Positions 34,551 through 46,931 of a stretch of 64,000 nucleotides of DNA are shown here, piece by piece. Source of the DNA: Thysanoteuthis rhombus (lineage: Eukaryota > Mollusca > Cephalopoda > Oegopsida > Thysanoteuthidae); NCBI GenBank assembly GCA_963457665.1, contig OY735233.1, forward strand, positions 43,192,892 to 43,256,891. The letters run 5' to 3'. Both the position numbers and the translations under genes were made by a program. The stretch's first letter is position 1, and the number at the start of each line of letters is the position of its first letter. The notes under the pieces were generated by a model. It saw only the letters and a program-made list of their open reading frames with translations. It ran no database searches and was not told where the DNA came from.

Positions 34551-36032
34551 GGCAGTTGCCGTGTTGGCGGAGTGGAGCATCCAGTTTGTAACGCTGTACA
34601 CAGCCCTTCCAAATTAAAATATTCCTTAGAAATCACTATCGAAAAAACTGAGACTAAACTGAAGGGCTCCGTCTTCCCGGTCGTAAAACCTGCCAGTTCG
34701 ACATCACCAGCTAGGTTAGCGGCCTTACGCATTCATGCAAGTTGAGGCAAGGCCGTCCAAATAGAAGAGGGTGCAACTCTCACATTCTATGCACACTCCC
34801 AATTTGTTCCTCCCTGATCACACAATTTATGGTGTACTCAATGAGCAGCTGATTGCACAGGGACATTTGTCCTACTAGGGAGTATTCCCACACTCTTCGT
34901 TCATACCAGAAATCGAACTTGATGTGCTTTCTATTGTACCATCTGAGTGGCCTCATACAAATACTATATTATATTCATTCTACTAAAGAATCAGCATTCA
35001 AAATCCTCGCTTTTACCTGAGCTCGAACACCAACCACTGGCACAGGTGTAAGATATGCAATTATCAAGACCACGAAATAGACAACAATCTTCCAATTGGA
35101 AACGGTATATTTGCCTGAAAAAGCTGCATTTGAAATCCATGGTTCGACTTGGCTCGAATACCAGTGGAAAATAACAATAGTCAAACTTAATTTTCCAGAC
35201 GCGTCCTCATCTCCCTATCAGAGGCAGGCTCTGTCCGTCAGTCGCAAGGTCGATCTGTCCCGTACTGTTTCTCAGTTGTTTCAAGTCAGATTTACTTGAA
35301 ACTTTGTAGAAAGGTGTTCCTTGACGAAATACTTCGTGATCTGGCAATGATCACGTTCAAACTTTATGTCTAAAAATCGATTTTCAAGTCAGATTCACAT
35401 GAAACTTGATGGGAAGGCCCTCCCCTACGAGATATTTCTTACCTATAATCACCTCTTACCCAGGGTCACGTGATCTGGAAATAATGGCGTTTAAACTTTA
35501 TGGTTGACGACGCCTCATTGAAGGTTTGGTTCTTGTTTTCCTCAACAAATATGTTATTAGAAACCTCCTATCTAAACTGTCACCAAAACTGTCAACATAG
35601 GTTTCTTCAGTTTTCGAATTGGTCTGGCTGCTATGTATGTATGTATCATACATATAGACTGCATCTATAGAACTAGTGTTGAAAATTACAGTATCATATC
35701 ATGCGTAGAAAAACGTGTTTTTGTTGGTGTTTTTTAGACTTCGCCCCCTAAATAGATTTTTAGCGAGTTGGGGGAGAGGGGAAGTTAGTTTGCAATTTGA
35801 GTTTATGCTAAATTGATTCCTTACTTTGTATTCGGTAGCATTCACTCTCATGATCACTCATTGGTGAGATTGGATTTTCGTGATCAAACAAAAGACGAGA
35901 GAAGTAACATTCATCAATGGGATCTTTTCCCCTCCTTTTGTTTAATTGATCACTCTGACACGGTATGCCACGGACATGACAGTTTCTATTGAGTGACTAA
36001 TCATACCTGTTTTTCTTTGGGGTTGCTTTCAG

Positions 36033-36620
36033 TGTGTTCGATCAATCCTGTTGATGTTGTCTTCGTACTGGACTCTTCGAGCAGTCTGAAAGACGAAGAC
36101 TTCAAAAAAGAGATTGACTTTGTGACGGCATTCGTTACCAGGTCCGAAATTGGCCCTAAACACATCCAAATCTCACTCTTCACTTTTGCCGACAAATCGA
36201 ATTTCTTAATCAAGCTGAATGACTTCAAAGATAAGAAAGCATTATTGCAAAAACTTAAAGGCATCAAACGAGACCAGGGAAATACATTCACAAACATAGC
36301 CCTCGATGACGTCAGGATGCATGCTTTCTCGTATACAAATGGTGGACGTGGATCAGGTGCTAAACAAGCGGTAATCGTCCTCACAGACGGGAGTTCTGTG
36401 ATCCCAGAGGCGACCAAAAAAGCGGCTGACACACTTCATTCCTTAAACGTCGACGTTTTTGCTGTCGGGATTGGGAAAAAGGTCGATTTTGTGGAGCTGT
36501 ACAACATCGGCAACAATAGAAACAACGTAGTTACCGTTCCTGATTTTGAGGGTCTGAAAAACATCGAAAAACAAATTCTGCAAAAAGTTTGTGTGACCCA
36601 CAAAAAAGTGCCCGAAATAG
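36033..36620 (+). CDS. Tandem vWA exon, unit 1
   Basis: 588 nt, class 1-1, one whole vWA domain. The N-terminal Cys (VCSINPVD) leads into MIDAS (VVFVLDSSSS), ISLFTFADK, the threonine loop QGNTFTNIALDDV, VIVLTDGSS and VFAVGIGK. The closing Cys is in KVCVTHKK. Acceptor TTGCTTTCAG ends at 36032 and donor GTAAGG starts at 36621. Frames that run past the exon on either side are intronic. Product: one of nine A domains in the inferred secreted protein, or one alternative exon of a set. Confidence 0.93.
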
Positions 36621-36711
36621 GTAAGGCTTTCCTTTCATACCATAACAGGTTGCCCGATTGGGCTGCAAAGGGAGATAATCTGAACTTTATAGCCAAGACT
36701 TAACACAGGCA

Positions 36712-36789
36712 TTGAATTTGGAAATCTCAAATTTGGAACCCACCGAATCACTCGATTTCCAAATTCAACGCTATTCCAATGCCTGTGTT
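36712..36789. repeat. Foldback (imperfect inverted repeat) after each tandem vWA exon
   Basis: AACACAGGCATTG…AATTTGGAAATC on the left is mirrored by GATTTCCAAATTCAA…CAATGCCTGTGTT on the right, with an 11-nt extra stretch in the right arm. The same foldback follows the exon in units 2, 3 and 4 (near 39231, 41745 and 44254) with a few changes. It could be a small MITE or an RNA hairpin in the intron, about 90 nt after the donor. Confidence 0.75.
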
Positions 36790-38551
36790 GGGTAAGCAAA
36801 GCTCGGATGATCTCCCCTTGTAGTCCAATCTGGCAACCCTGTTTTATACGTGTGTCATGCTATTACTGTGAGAAGGGTGGCATTTTCTGTTTGGGTTTTG
36901 TTCATCTTCGACTTGACAAACTTTGTCTTGATGAATTTGTTTTAGGTTTTCATGATGAGGGATTTTGGGCCTGTTCCTGCTCTTTGCAAGTATTTTTGAG
37001 TATGAATGTATTGAATACAATTATTTCTCTTTCGTCTATGTCTAACGTGACCTAATTGGTTATCTGGTAGACGAAAATTAACTGATTGTCACATGAACGT
37101 ATAGTCATAGCATGGCACATCTCACTACGACTAAGCATGTAAACGCCCTTTTAGCCCTGATTGCTTTCCTACGTGAATCTACTTCCAAGGTGGAAAATGT
37201 CAAGACTGAATCGTGAATTGAAATCGGGGGTCTAGGTTAGGACCCTTATCTGCAAGGTTGTATTCCAAAGAATGAATCATATATGAGTCTGTGCTATACT
37301 TTCTCTAAGTTGTTAACTAATCGTATTTCTGATGCAGATTTATTGTTGCAATTCACCGAAATTTTATTTTATTGCCGTGTGTCAACGGGTATTAAAAGAA
37401 TTACACAGCGTTTTATAAGTATAAAAATACAAGAATGATCGTCAAGCTCCCGACCAAGATGAAGGCTGGAGTCTATTTTGCACCTACCTCCGTAACATCA
37501 ATACCGATCAAAAAACCTCAACCAATTTAGGGGAGTAAATTCTTCACCGTCTGTCCCTTCACGTTACACTAAACCGACAACCTTTTATACTCTTTTTCAT
37601 TTTTGTGTCTGACGGTATTTGTTTATGTGTTTATGTGTTCCAACGCTCCTGGTCGTGCCGTTTTGTCTACAAACTTGGAAAGTACTCCGCTTGATCCTTT
37701 CTGAGAATGTTTTTTTTTTTTTTAACAAAAAGCTTTTTTCAACTTTTCGAGTCCTTATTTTGACGGCTGTATCAATATCAAATAGAATCTCCAGAATCTA
37801 GATGTTTTTAATTTAAAAAAAATCCTTCTCCAGATGTTTCCACTAGAAAACACCAGTGATGTCAATGATAGAATTCAATTATTGAATGTAATGGCGAGTT
37901 TTAATTTCGTTTACTTTACGATACAAGTCCTTCGACCGTCAGAGTGAGTATACGAAGCGGATTGGAAACACCTCTTACTCAGGGTCACGTGATCTGGAAA
38001 TGATGGCGTTTAAACTTCATGGTCGATGACGCCTCATTGAAGGTTCGGTTCTTGTTTTCCGCAACAAATATGTTATTAGAAACCTCCTGTCTAAACTGTC
38101 ACCAAAACTGGCAACATAGGTTTCTTCAGTTTTCGAGTTGGTGTGGCTGCTATGTATGCATGTATCATACATGTAGACTGCATCTATAGAACTATTGTTC
38201 AAAAATTTAGCATCATATCATGCGTAGAAAAGCGTGTTTTTATTGGTGTTTTTTAGACTTCGCCCCTAAATAGATTTTTAGCGAGTTGGGGGAAAAGGGG
38301 AAGTTAGTTTGCAATTTGAGTTTATGCTAATTTGAATCCTCACTTTGTATTCGGTAGCATTCACACTCATGATCACTCGTTGGTGAGATTGGATTTTTGT
38401 GATCTAACAAAAGACGAGAGAAGTAACATTCATCAATGGGGTCTTTTCCCCTCCTTTTGTTTAATTGATCACTCTGACACGGTATGCCACGGACATGACA
38501 GTTTCTATTGAGTGACTAATCATACCTGTTTTTCTTTGGGGTTGCTTTCAG

Positions 38552-39139
38552 TGTGTTCGATCAATCCTGTTGATGTTGTCTTCGTACTGGACTCTTCGAG
38601 CAGTCTGAAAGACGAAGACTTCAAAAAAGAGATTGACTTTGTGACGGCATTCGTTACCAGGTCCGAAATCGGCCCTAAACACATCCAAATCTCACTCTTC
38701 ACTTTTGCCGACAAATCAAATTTCTTAATCAAGCTGAATGACTTCAAAGATAAGAAAGCATTATTGCAAAAACTTAAAGGCATCAAACGAGACCAGGGAA
38801 ATACATTCACAAACATAGCCCTCGATGACGTCAGGATGCATGCTTTCTCGTATACAAATGGCGGACGTGGATCAGGTGCTAAACAAGCGGTAATCGTCCT
38901 CACAGACGGGAGTTCCGTGATCCCAGAGGCGACCAAAAAAGCGGCTGACACACTTCATTCCTTAAACGTCGACGTTTTTGCTGTCGGGATTGGGAAAAAA
39001 GTCGATTTTGTGGAGTTGTACAACATCGGCAACAATAGAAACAACGTTGTCACTGTTCCTGATTTTGAGGGTCTGAAAAACATCGAAAAACAAATTCTGC
39101 AAAAAGTTTGTGTGACCCACAAAAAAGTGCCCGAAATAG
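38552..39139 (+). CDS. Tandem vWA exon, unit 2
   Basis: 588 nt, class 1-1. The encoded domain is identical to that of unit 1 (VVFVLDSSSS, NTFTNIALDDV, VIVLTDGSS, KVCVTHKK). I count nine base differences between the two exons, all synonymous. Acceptor ends at 38551 and donor GTAAGG starts at 39140. Identity of protein with scattered silent changes points to selection on the product. Confidence 0.93.
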
Positions 39140-41065
39140 GTAAGGCTTTCCTTTCATACCATAACAGGTTGCCCGATTGGGCTGCAAAGGGAGATAATCT
39201 GGACTTTATAGCCAAGACTTAACGCAGGCATTGAATTTGGAAATCTCAAATTTGGAACCCACCGAATCACTCGATTTCCAAATTCAACGCTATTCCAATG
39301 CCTGTGTTGGGTAAGCAAAGCTCGGATGATCTCCCCTTGTAGTCCAATCTGGCAACCCTGTTTTATACGTGTGTCATGCTATTACTGTAAGAAGGGTGGC
39401 ATTTTCTCTTTGGGTTATGTTCATCTTCGATTTGACAAACTTTGTCTTGATGAATTTGTTTTGGGTTTTCATGATGAGGGATTTTGGGCCCGTTCCTGCT
39501 CTTTGCAAGTATTTTTGAGTATGAATGTATTGAATACAATTATTTCTTTTTCGTCTATGTCTAACGTGACCTAATTGGTTATCTGGTAGACGAAAATTAA
39601 CTGATTGTCACATGAACGTATAGTCATAGCATGGCACATCTCACTACGACTAAGCATGTAAGCGCCCTTTTAGCCCTGATTGCTTTGCTACTTGAATCTA
39701 CTTCCAAGGTGAAAAATGTCAAGACTGAATCGTGAATTGAAATCGGGGGTCTAGGTTAGGACCCTTATCTGCAAGGTCGTATTACAAAGAATGAATCATA
39801 TATGAATCTGTGCTATACTTTCTCTAAGTTTTTAACTAATCGTATTTCTGATGCAGATTTATTGTTGCAATTCACTGAAATTTTATTTCATTGCCGTGTG
39901 TCAACGGGTATTAAAAGAATTACACACCGTTTCATAAGTATAAAAATACAAGAATGATCGTCAAGCTCCCGACCAAGTTGAAGGCTGGAGTCAATTTTGC
40001 ACCTACCTCCGTAACATCAATACCGATCAAAAAACCTCAACCAATTTAGGGGAGTAAATTCTTTACCGTCTGTCCCTTCACGTTACACTAAACCGACAAC
40101 CTTTTATACTCTTTTTCATTTTTGTGTCTGACGGTATTTGTTTATGTGTTCCAACGCTCCTGGTCGTGCCGTTTTGTCTACAAACTTGGAAAGTACTCCG
40201 CTTCATCCTTTCTGAGAATTTTTTTTTTTTTTTAACAAAAAGCTTTTTTCAACTTTTCGAGTCCTTATTTTGACGGCTGTATCAATATCAAATAGAATCT
40301 CCAGAATCTAGATGTTTTTAATTTAAAAAAAAAAAATTCTTCTCGAGATGTTTCCACTAGAAAACACCAGTGATGTCAATGATAGAATTCAATTATTGAA
40401 TGTAATGGCGAGTTTTAATTTCGTTTACTTTACGATACAAGTCCTTCGACTGTCAGAGTGAGTATATGAAGCAGATTGGAAACACCTCTTACTCAGGGTC
40501 ACGTGATCTGGAAATGATGGCGTTTAAACTTCATGGTCAACGACGCCTCATTGAAGGTTTGGTTCTTGTTTTCCGCAACAAATATGTTATTAGAAACCTC
40601 CTATCTAAACTGTCACCAAAACTGTCAACATAGGTTTCTTCAGTTTTCGAGTTGGTCTGGCTGCTATGTATGTATGTATCATACATATAGACTGCATCTA
40701 TAGAACTGGTGTTGAAAATTACAGTATCATATCATGTGTAGAAAAACGTGTTTTTGTTGGTTTTTTTTAGACTTCGCCCCCTAAATAGATTTTTAGCGAG
40801 TTGGGGGAGAGGGAAAGTTAGTTTGCAATTTGAGTTTATGCTAAATTGATTCCTTACTTTGTATTCGGTAGCATTCACTCTCATGATCACTAGTTGATGA
40901 GATTGGATTTTCGTGATCAAACAAAAGACGAGAGAAGTAACATTCATCGATGGGGCCTTTTCCCCTCCTTTCGTTTAATTGATCACTCTGACACGGTATG
41001 CCACGGACATGACAGTTTCTATTGAGTGACTAATAAGATCTGTTTTTCTTTGGGGTTGCTTTCAG

Positions 41066-41653
41066 TGTGTTCGATCAATCCTGTTGATGTTGTCTTCGTA
41101 CTGGACTCTTCGAGCAGTCTGAAAGACGAAGACTTCAAAAAAGAGATTGACTTTGTGACGGCATTTGTTACAAGGTCCAAAATCGGCCCTAAACACATCC
41201 AAATCTCACTCTTCACTTTTGCCGACAAATCGAATTTCTTAATCAAGCTGAATGACTTCAAAGACAAGAAAGCATTATTGCAAAAACTTAAAGGCATCAA
41301 ACGAGACCAGGGAAATACATTCACAAACATAGCCCTCGATGACGTCAGGATGCATGCTTTCTCGTATACAAATGGCGGACGTGGATCAGGTGCTAAACAA
41401 CTGGTAGTCGTCCTCACAGACGGGAGTTCCGTGATCCCAGAGGCGACCAAAAAAGCGGCTGACACACTTCATTCCTTAAACGTCGACGTTTTTGCTGTTG
41501 GGATTGGGAAAAAGGTCGATTTTGTGGAGCTGTACAACATCGGCAACAATAGAAACAACGTTGTTACAGTTCCTGATTTTGAGGGTCTGAAAAGCATTGA
41601 AAAACAAATTCTGCAAAAAGTTTGTGTGACCCACAAAAAAGTGCCCGAAATAG
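41066..41653 (+). CDS. Tandem vWA exon, unit 3
   Basis: 588 nt, class 1-1, frame open, MIDAS intact. It differs from units 1 and 2 by E to K (RSKIGPKH), AVI to LVV before LTDG, and N to S (GLKSIEKQ). Acceptor ends at 41065 and donor GTAAGG starts at 41654. The start of the intronic frame differs (AATAAGATCTG for AATCATACCTG) without touching the acceptor. Confidence 0.93.
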
Positions 41654-43574
41654 GTAAGGCTTTCATTTCATACCATAACAGGTTGCCCGATTGGGCTGCA
41701 AAGGGAGATAATCTGAACTTTATAGTCAAGACTTAACACGGGTATTGAATTTGGAAATCTCAAATTTGGAACCCCCCGAATCACTCGATTTCCAAATTCA
41801 ACGCTATTCCAATGCCTGTGTTGGGTAAGCAAAGCTTGGATGATCTCCCCTTGTAGCCCAATCTGGCAACCCTGTTTCATACATGTGTAAGAAGGGTGGC
41901 ATTTTCTCTTTGGGTTTTGTTCATCTTCGACTTGACAAACTTTGTCTTGATGGATTTGTTTTGGGTTTTCATGATGAGGGATTTTGGGCCCGTTCCTGCT
42001 CTTTGCAAGTATTTTTGAGTAGGAATCTATTGAATACAATTATTTCTCTTTCGTCTATGTCTAACGTGACCTAATTGGTTATCTGGTAGACGAAAATTAC
42101 ACTATTGACAAATGAACGTATATTCATAGCATGGCACATCTCACTACGACTAAGCATGTAAACGCCCTTTTAGCCCTGATTGCCTTGCTACATGAATCTA
42201 CTTCCAAGGTGGAAAATTTCAAGACTGAATCGTGAATTGAAAGCGGGGGTCTAGGTTAGGATCCTTATCTGCAAGGTTGTATAACTAAGAATGAATCATA
42301 TATGCGTCTGTGCTATACTTTTTTAAAAGTTGTTGACTAGTCGTATTCCTGATGTGGATTTATTGTTGCAATTCTCTGAAATGTTATATTATTGCCGTGT
42401 GTCAACGGGTATTAAAAGAATTACACACCGTTTCATAAGTATAAAAATACAAGAATGATCGTTAAGCTCCCGACCAAGTTGAAGGCTGGAGTCAAATTTG
42501 CACCGACCTCTGTAACATCAATACCGATCAAAAAACCTCAACCAATTTAGGGGAGTAAATTCTTCACCGTCTGTCCCTTCACGTTACACTAAACCGACAT
42601 CCTTTTATATTCTTTTTTCTATTTTCGTGTCTGACAGTATTTGTTTATGTGTTTATGTGTTCCAACGCTCCTGGTCGTGCCGTTTTGTCTACAAACTTGG
42701 AAAGTACTCCGCTTCATCCTTTCTGAAATTTTTTTTTTTTTTTTTAACAAAAAGTTTTTTTCAACTTTTCGAGTCCTTATTTTGACGGCTGTATCAATAT
42801 CAAATAGAATCTCCAGAATCTAGATGTTTTTAATTTAAAAAAAATCCTTCTCCAGATGTTTCCACTAGAAAACACCAGTGATGTCAATGATAGAATTCAA
42901 TTATTGAATGTAATGGCGAGTTTTAATTTCGTTTACTTTACGATACAAGTCCTTCGACCGTCAGAGTGAGTATATGAAGCGGCTTGGAAACACCTCTTAC
43001 TCAGGGTCACGTGATTTGGAAAAAATGGCGTTTAAACTTCATGGTCGATGACTCCTCATTGAAGGTTCGGTTCTTGTTTTCCTCAACAAATATGTTATTA
43101 GAAACCTCCTATCTAAACTGTCACCAAAACTGTCAACATAGGTTTCTTCAGTTTTCGAGTTGGTCTGGCTGCTATGTATGTATGTATCATACATATAGAC
43201 TGCATCTATAGAACTAGTGTTGAAAATTACAGCATCATATCATGCGTAAAAAAAGCGTGTTTTTGTTGGTGTTTTTTAGACTTCGCCCCCTAAATAGATT
43301 TTTAGCGAGTTGGGGGAGAGGGGAAGTTAGTTTGCAATTTGAGTTTATGCTAAATTGATTCCTTACTTTGTATTCGGTAGCATTCACTCTCATGATCACT
43401 CGTCGGTGAGATTGGATTTTCGTGATCAAACAAAAGTCGAGAGAAGTAACATTCATCAATGGGGTGTTTTCCCCCCCTTTTGTTTAATTGATCACTCTGA
43501 CACGGTATGCCACGGACATGACAGTTTCTATTGAGTGACTAATCATACCTGTTTTTCTTTGGGGTTGCTTTCAG

Positions 43575-44162
43575 TGTGTTCGATCAATCCTGTTGATGTT
43601 GTCTTCGTACTGGACTCTTCGAGCAGTCTGAAAGACGAAGACTTCAAAAAAGAGATTGACTTTGTGACGGCATTCGTTACCAGGTCCGAAATTGGCCCTA
43701 AACACATCCAAATCTCACTCTTCACTTTTGCCGACAAATCGAATTTCTTAATCAAGCTGAACGACTTCAAAGATAAGAAAGCATTATTGCAAAAACTTAA
43801 AGGCATCAAACGAGACCAGGGATATACATTCACAAACATAGCCCTCGATGACGTCAGGATGCATGCTTTTTCGTATACGAATGGCGGACGTGGATCAGGT
43901 GCTAAACAAGCGGTAATCGTCCTCACAGACGGGAGTTCTGTGATCCCAGAGGCGACCAAAAAAGCGGCTGACACACTTCATTCCTTAAACGTCGACGTTT
44001 TTGCTGTCGGGATTGGGAAAAAGGTCGATTTTGTGGAGCTGTACAACATCGGCAACAATAGAAACAACGTTGTTACCGTTCCTGATTTTGAGGGTCTGAA
44101 AAGCATTGAAAAACAAATTCTGCAAAAAGTTTGTGTGACACACAAAAAAGAGACGGAAAGAG
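43575..44162 (+). CDS. Tandem vWA exon, unit 4
   Basis: 588 nt, class 1-1, frame open, MIDAS intact. Differences from unit 1 are N to Y in the threonine loop (QGYTFTNIAL, metal Thr kept), N to S (GLKSIEKQ), and a changed last stretch (THKKETERG for THKKVPEIG). Acceptor ends at 43574 and donor GTAAGG starts at 44163. This unit carries an RTE insertion in its downstream intron. Confidence 0.93.
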
Positions 44163-44927
44163 GTAAGGCTTTCATTTCATACCATAACAGGTTGCCCGAT
44201 TGGGCTGCAAAGGGAAATAATCTGAACTTTATAGCCAACACTTAACACAGGCATTGAATTTGGAAATCTCAAATTTGGAACCAACCGAATCACTCGATTT
44301 CCAAATTCAACGCTATTCCAATGCCTGTGTTGGGTAAGCAAAGCTCGGATGATCTCCCCTTGTAGCCCAATCTGGCAACCCTGTTTCATACATGTGTCAT
44401 GCTATTATTGTAAGATTGGTGGCATTTTCTCTTTGGGTTTTGTTCATCTTCGACTTGACAAACTTTGTCTTGATGGATTTGTTTTGGGTTTTCATGATGA
44501 GGGATTTTGGGCCCGTTCCCGCTCTTTGCAAGTATTTTTGAGTATGAATGTATTGAATACAATTATTTCTCTTTCGTCTATGTCTAACATGACCTAATTG
44601 GTTATCTGGTAGACAAAAATTACGCTATTGACAAATGAATGTATATTCATAGCATGGCACATCTCACTACGACTAAGCATGTAAACGCCTTTTTAGCCCT
44701 GATTGCCTTGCTACATGAATCTACTTCCTAGGTGGAAAATGTCAAGACTGAATCGTGAATTGAAATCGGGGGTCTAGGTTAGGACCCTTATCTGCAAGGT
44801 TGTATAACTAAGAATGAATCATATATGAGTCTGTGCTATACTTTTTTTAAAGTTGTTGACTAGTCGTATTCCTGATGCGGATTTATTGTTGCAATTCACT
44901 GAAATTTTATTTTATTGCCGTGTGTCA

Positions 44928-45178
44928 TCATCATCATCAGTCTTTTAGCGTCCGTCGTTGGACATAGACCTTCCCCAGGATTTGCCACACTTCTCTATCA
45001 TGGGCGTCACGGAGCCAGTACTTCCTGAACTTGTCTAGCTCATCTCTCCATCTAATATTCTGCCGGCCTCGGTTGCGCATATGGTCTCGGGGAATCCATG
45101 TTGTGAGTCGTGATGTCCATCGATTGTCAGCCATTCTTGCAACATGGCCAGCCCACCGCCATTTGAGATTTTTTATGG
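44928..45178 (-). mobile_element. RTE-like insertion in tandem unit 4
   Basis: Other units read TGTGTCAACGGGTATT; here the RTE 3' end, (TCA)n first, sits between TGTGTCA and CAACTGGTATT. The insert is 251 bp, 5'-truncated, and its frame is open from IKNLKWRWAGHVA to QRRTLKD. The duplicated target is at most CA. It is close to the copy at 26134-26700, so both belong to a young group. Empty sites in units 1-3 date the insertion after the amplification of the array. Confidence 0.95.
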
Positions 45179-45769
45179 CAACTGGTATTAAAAGAATTAC
45201 ACACCGTTTCATAAGTATAAAAATACAAGAATGATCATCAAACTTCTGACCAAGTTGAAGGCTTAAGTCAATTTTGCACCGACCTCCGTAATATCAATAC
45301 CGATCAAAAAACCCCAACCAATTTAGGGGAGTAAATTCTTCACTGTCTGTCCCTGCACGTTACACTAAACCAACATCCTTTTTCTTATTTTTTTCTATTT
45401 TTGTGTCTGACGGTATTTGTTTATGTGTTTATGTGTTCCAACGCTCCTGGTCGTGCCGTTTTGTCTACAAACTTGGAAAGTACTCCGCTTCATCCTTTCT
45501 GAGAATGTTTTTTTTTTTTTTAACAAAAAGCTTTTTTCAACTTTTCGAGTCCTTATTTTGACGGCTGTATCAATATCAAATAGAATCTCCAGAATCTAGA
45601 TGTTTTTAATTTAAAAAAAAATTCTTCTCCAGATGTTTCCACTAGAAAACACCAGTGATGTCAATGATAGAATTCAATCATTGAATGTAATGGCGAGTTT
45701 TAATTTCGTTTACTTTACGATACAAGTCCTTCGACTGTCAGAGTGAGTATATGAAGCAGATTGGAAACA

Positions 45770-46931
45770 AAGAAAAAACTTTTGATGAGACAATAACTTA
45801 GACCCCTTTTGTCTCGGTATGCCTGGCTTTCCGTACCAGCTACTCTATCAGTTACTCTACCAGCTCCTCCATCAGCTACTCTACAAGAGTCTTGTGGCTG
45901 GCAGTTGTAATATTGACTTTATTCCTATAAGATGAAGCAATGTCAACCATGATCAATTTTTGTCTCAGGCGGAAAAGAAAATACAACAATAGTCGACTTT
46001 CATTCGCTATGGGTGTCTGTGATTGCCGTCTTGTATCATTTTTTCAATTGGATAACATCGTTATTCCTCAATACATTTCTGTGAAATTTTGTTAGTCGAC
46101 TTCCGTAGAGATTCTACCAGATGGGCGGTAAGTTATGGCTGATCCGGTTGTTTGTTTATATTCTATAAGCAAAAGCGTTCTTGTTGTTTACAATAGAGAA
46201 AATTTATCAAATCTTGGCAGATTCTGATGAAATTTGGATTTAATGTTGAATAATTCATGGGAATTTGAAAATGGTGAGTTTTTTTGATCCGATTTTTGTT
46301 TACATTTTATACGTAAATAATCATAAGTCGACATAACCTTGGTTGAACTGTACCGATTTGAATGAAAATTGTTATAGAGGTTTTTGGGTACCTAATTACT
46401 GAAAATATATAACGTTTTTGCAGAATGTTATGGTTTGAATTTAAAGAGACGGATATCCCGTTTTCTACCGGGGATTTTACGATTTTTTGGTAATTCCAGT
46501 GTAAATTTACATTTTAACCACACACACCCTTAATCTATGGTAAATCAGAAAGAAAAAAAATAAGCCATCGGTGTTGAAAGGTGGCGATCCCTTTTTATAT
46601 GTGTGCGTCTTTGTGTTTGTGTTTATGTGTTACACGCTCCTGGCCATACCATTTTGTCTATAGACTTGAACATTGGTATCAGTGCTCCGCGAGACCCCAC
46701 CTAAAAATATTTTTATTTTTTTATTTTTTTAGGGACCTAATTTCGTCGGATTTACAAATGATATTTGGCATTTAAAAAAAATGGTATTTTAGATGATCTT
46801 TAGTGGAAAACGCCAGTTATGTTTTAAACAGAATTTATTCTGACCATATTTATTCCTTGGAGGATTTTTTTTTTTTTTCACATATCTTCAGATTTTGTTA
46901 CGGCGAGTCTTTTTCATTGTTTGTTTTTCAG
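45770..46931. other. Intron upstream of the diverged vWA exon
   Basis: The first part (45780-46500) shows nothing I can name. 46580-46920 is an old copy of the 3' part of the tandem unit (TTTATGTGTT…CGCTCCTGG.C.T.CC.TTTTGTCTA…). There is no family G/F sequence before this exon, unlike the four tandem exons. Confidence 0.6.

Larger units (their letters stand above)
33819..36032. other. Intron with SINE-like, LTR-like and family G/F sequence
   Basis: Holds a tRNA-derived SINE (33885-34150), a stretch with TATAAAAGG and AATAAA that could be an LTR (about 34310-34550), SINE-like sequence (34750-34960), and the start of the first tandem unit at about 35451. No exon is seen. Confidence 0.55.
35451..45769 (+). 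repeat. Array of four 2.5-kb tandem units, each with one vWA exon
   Basis: Unit starts (ACCTCTTAC(T/C)CAGGGTCACGTGAT) lie at about 35451, 37970, 40484 and 42992, giving periods of 2519, 2514 and 2508 bp; the last unit is about 2778 bp because of a 251-bp RTE insert and ends near 45769. The units are near-identical over introns as well as exons. Each holds family G/F sequence, a vWA exon, a short foldback (36712-36789 in unit 1) and a T-rich stretch. Similarity reaches the sequence 5' of the next vWA exon (46580-46920), so that exon lies in an older, diverged unit. Confidence 0.95.

Noticed and set aside
36001-44241. Minus-strand frames of 86-148 codons repeated in each tandem unit (also 47056-47418, 57000-57362, 60383-60988, 31351-31587 and 32831-33130)
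   Set aside because: Antisense shadows of vWA exons on the plus strand; no splice or start context of their own.
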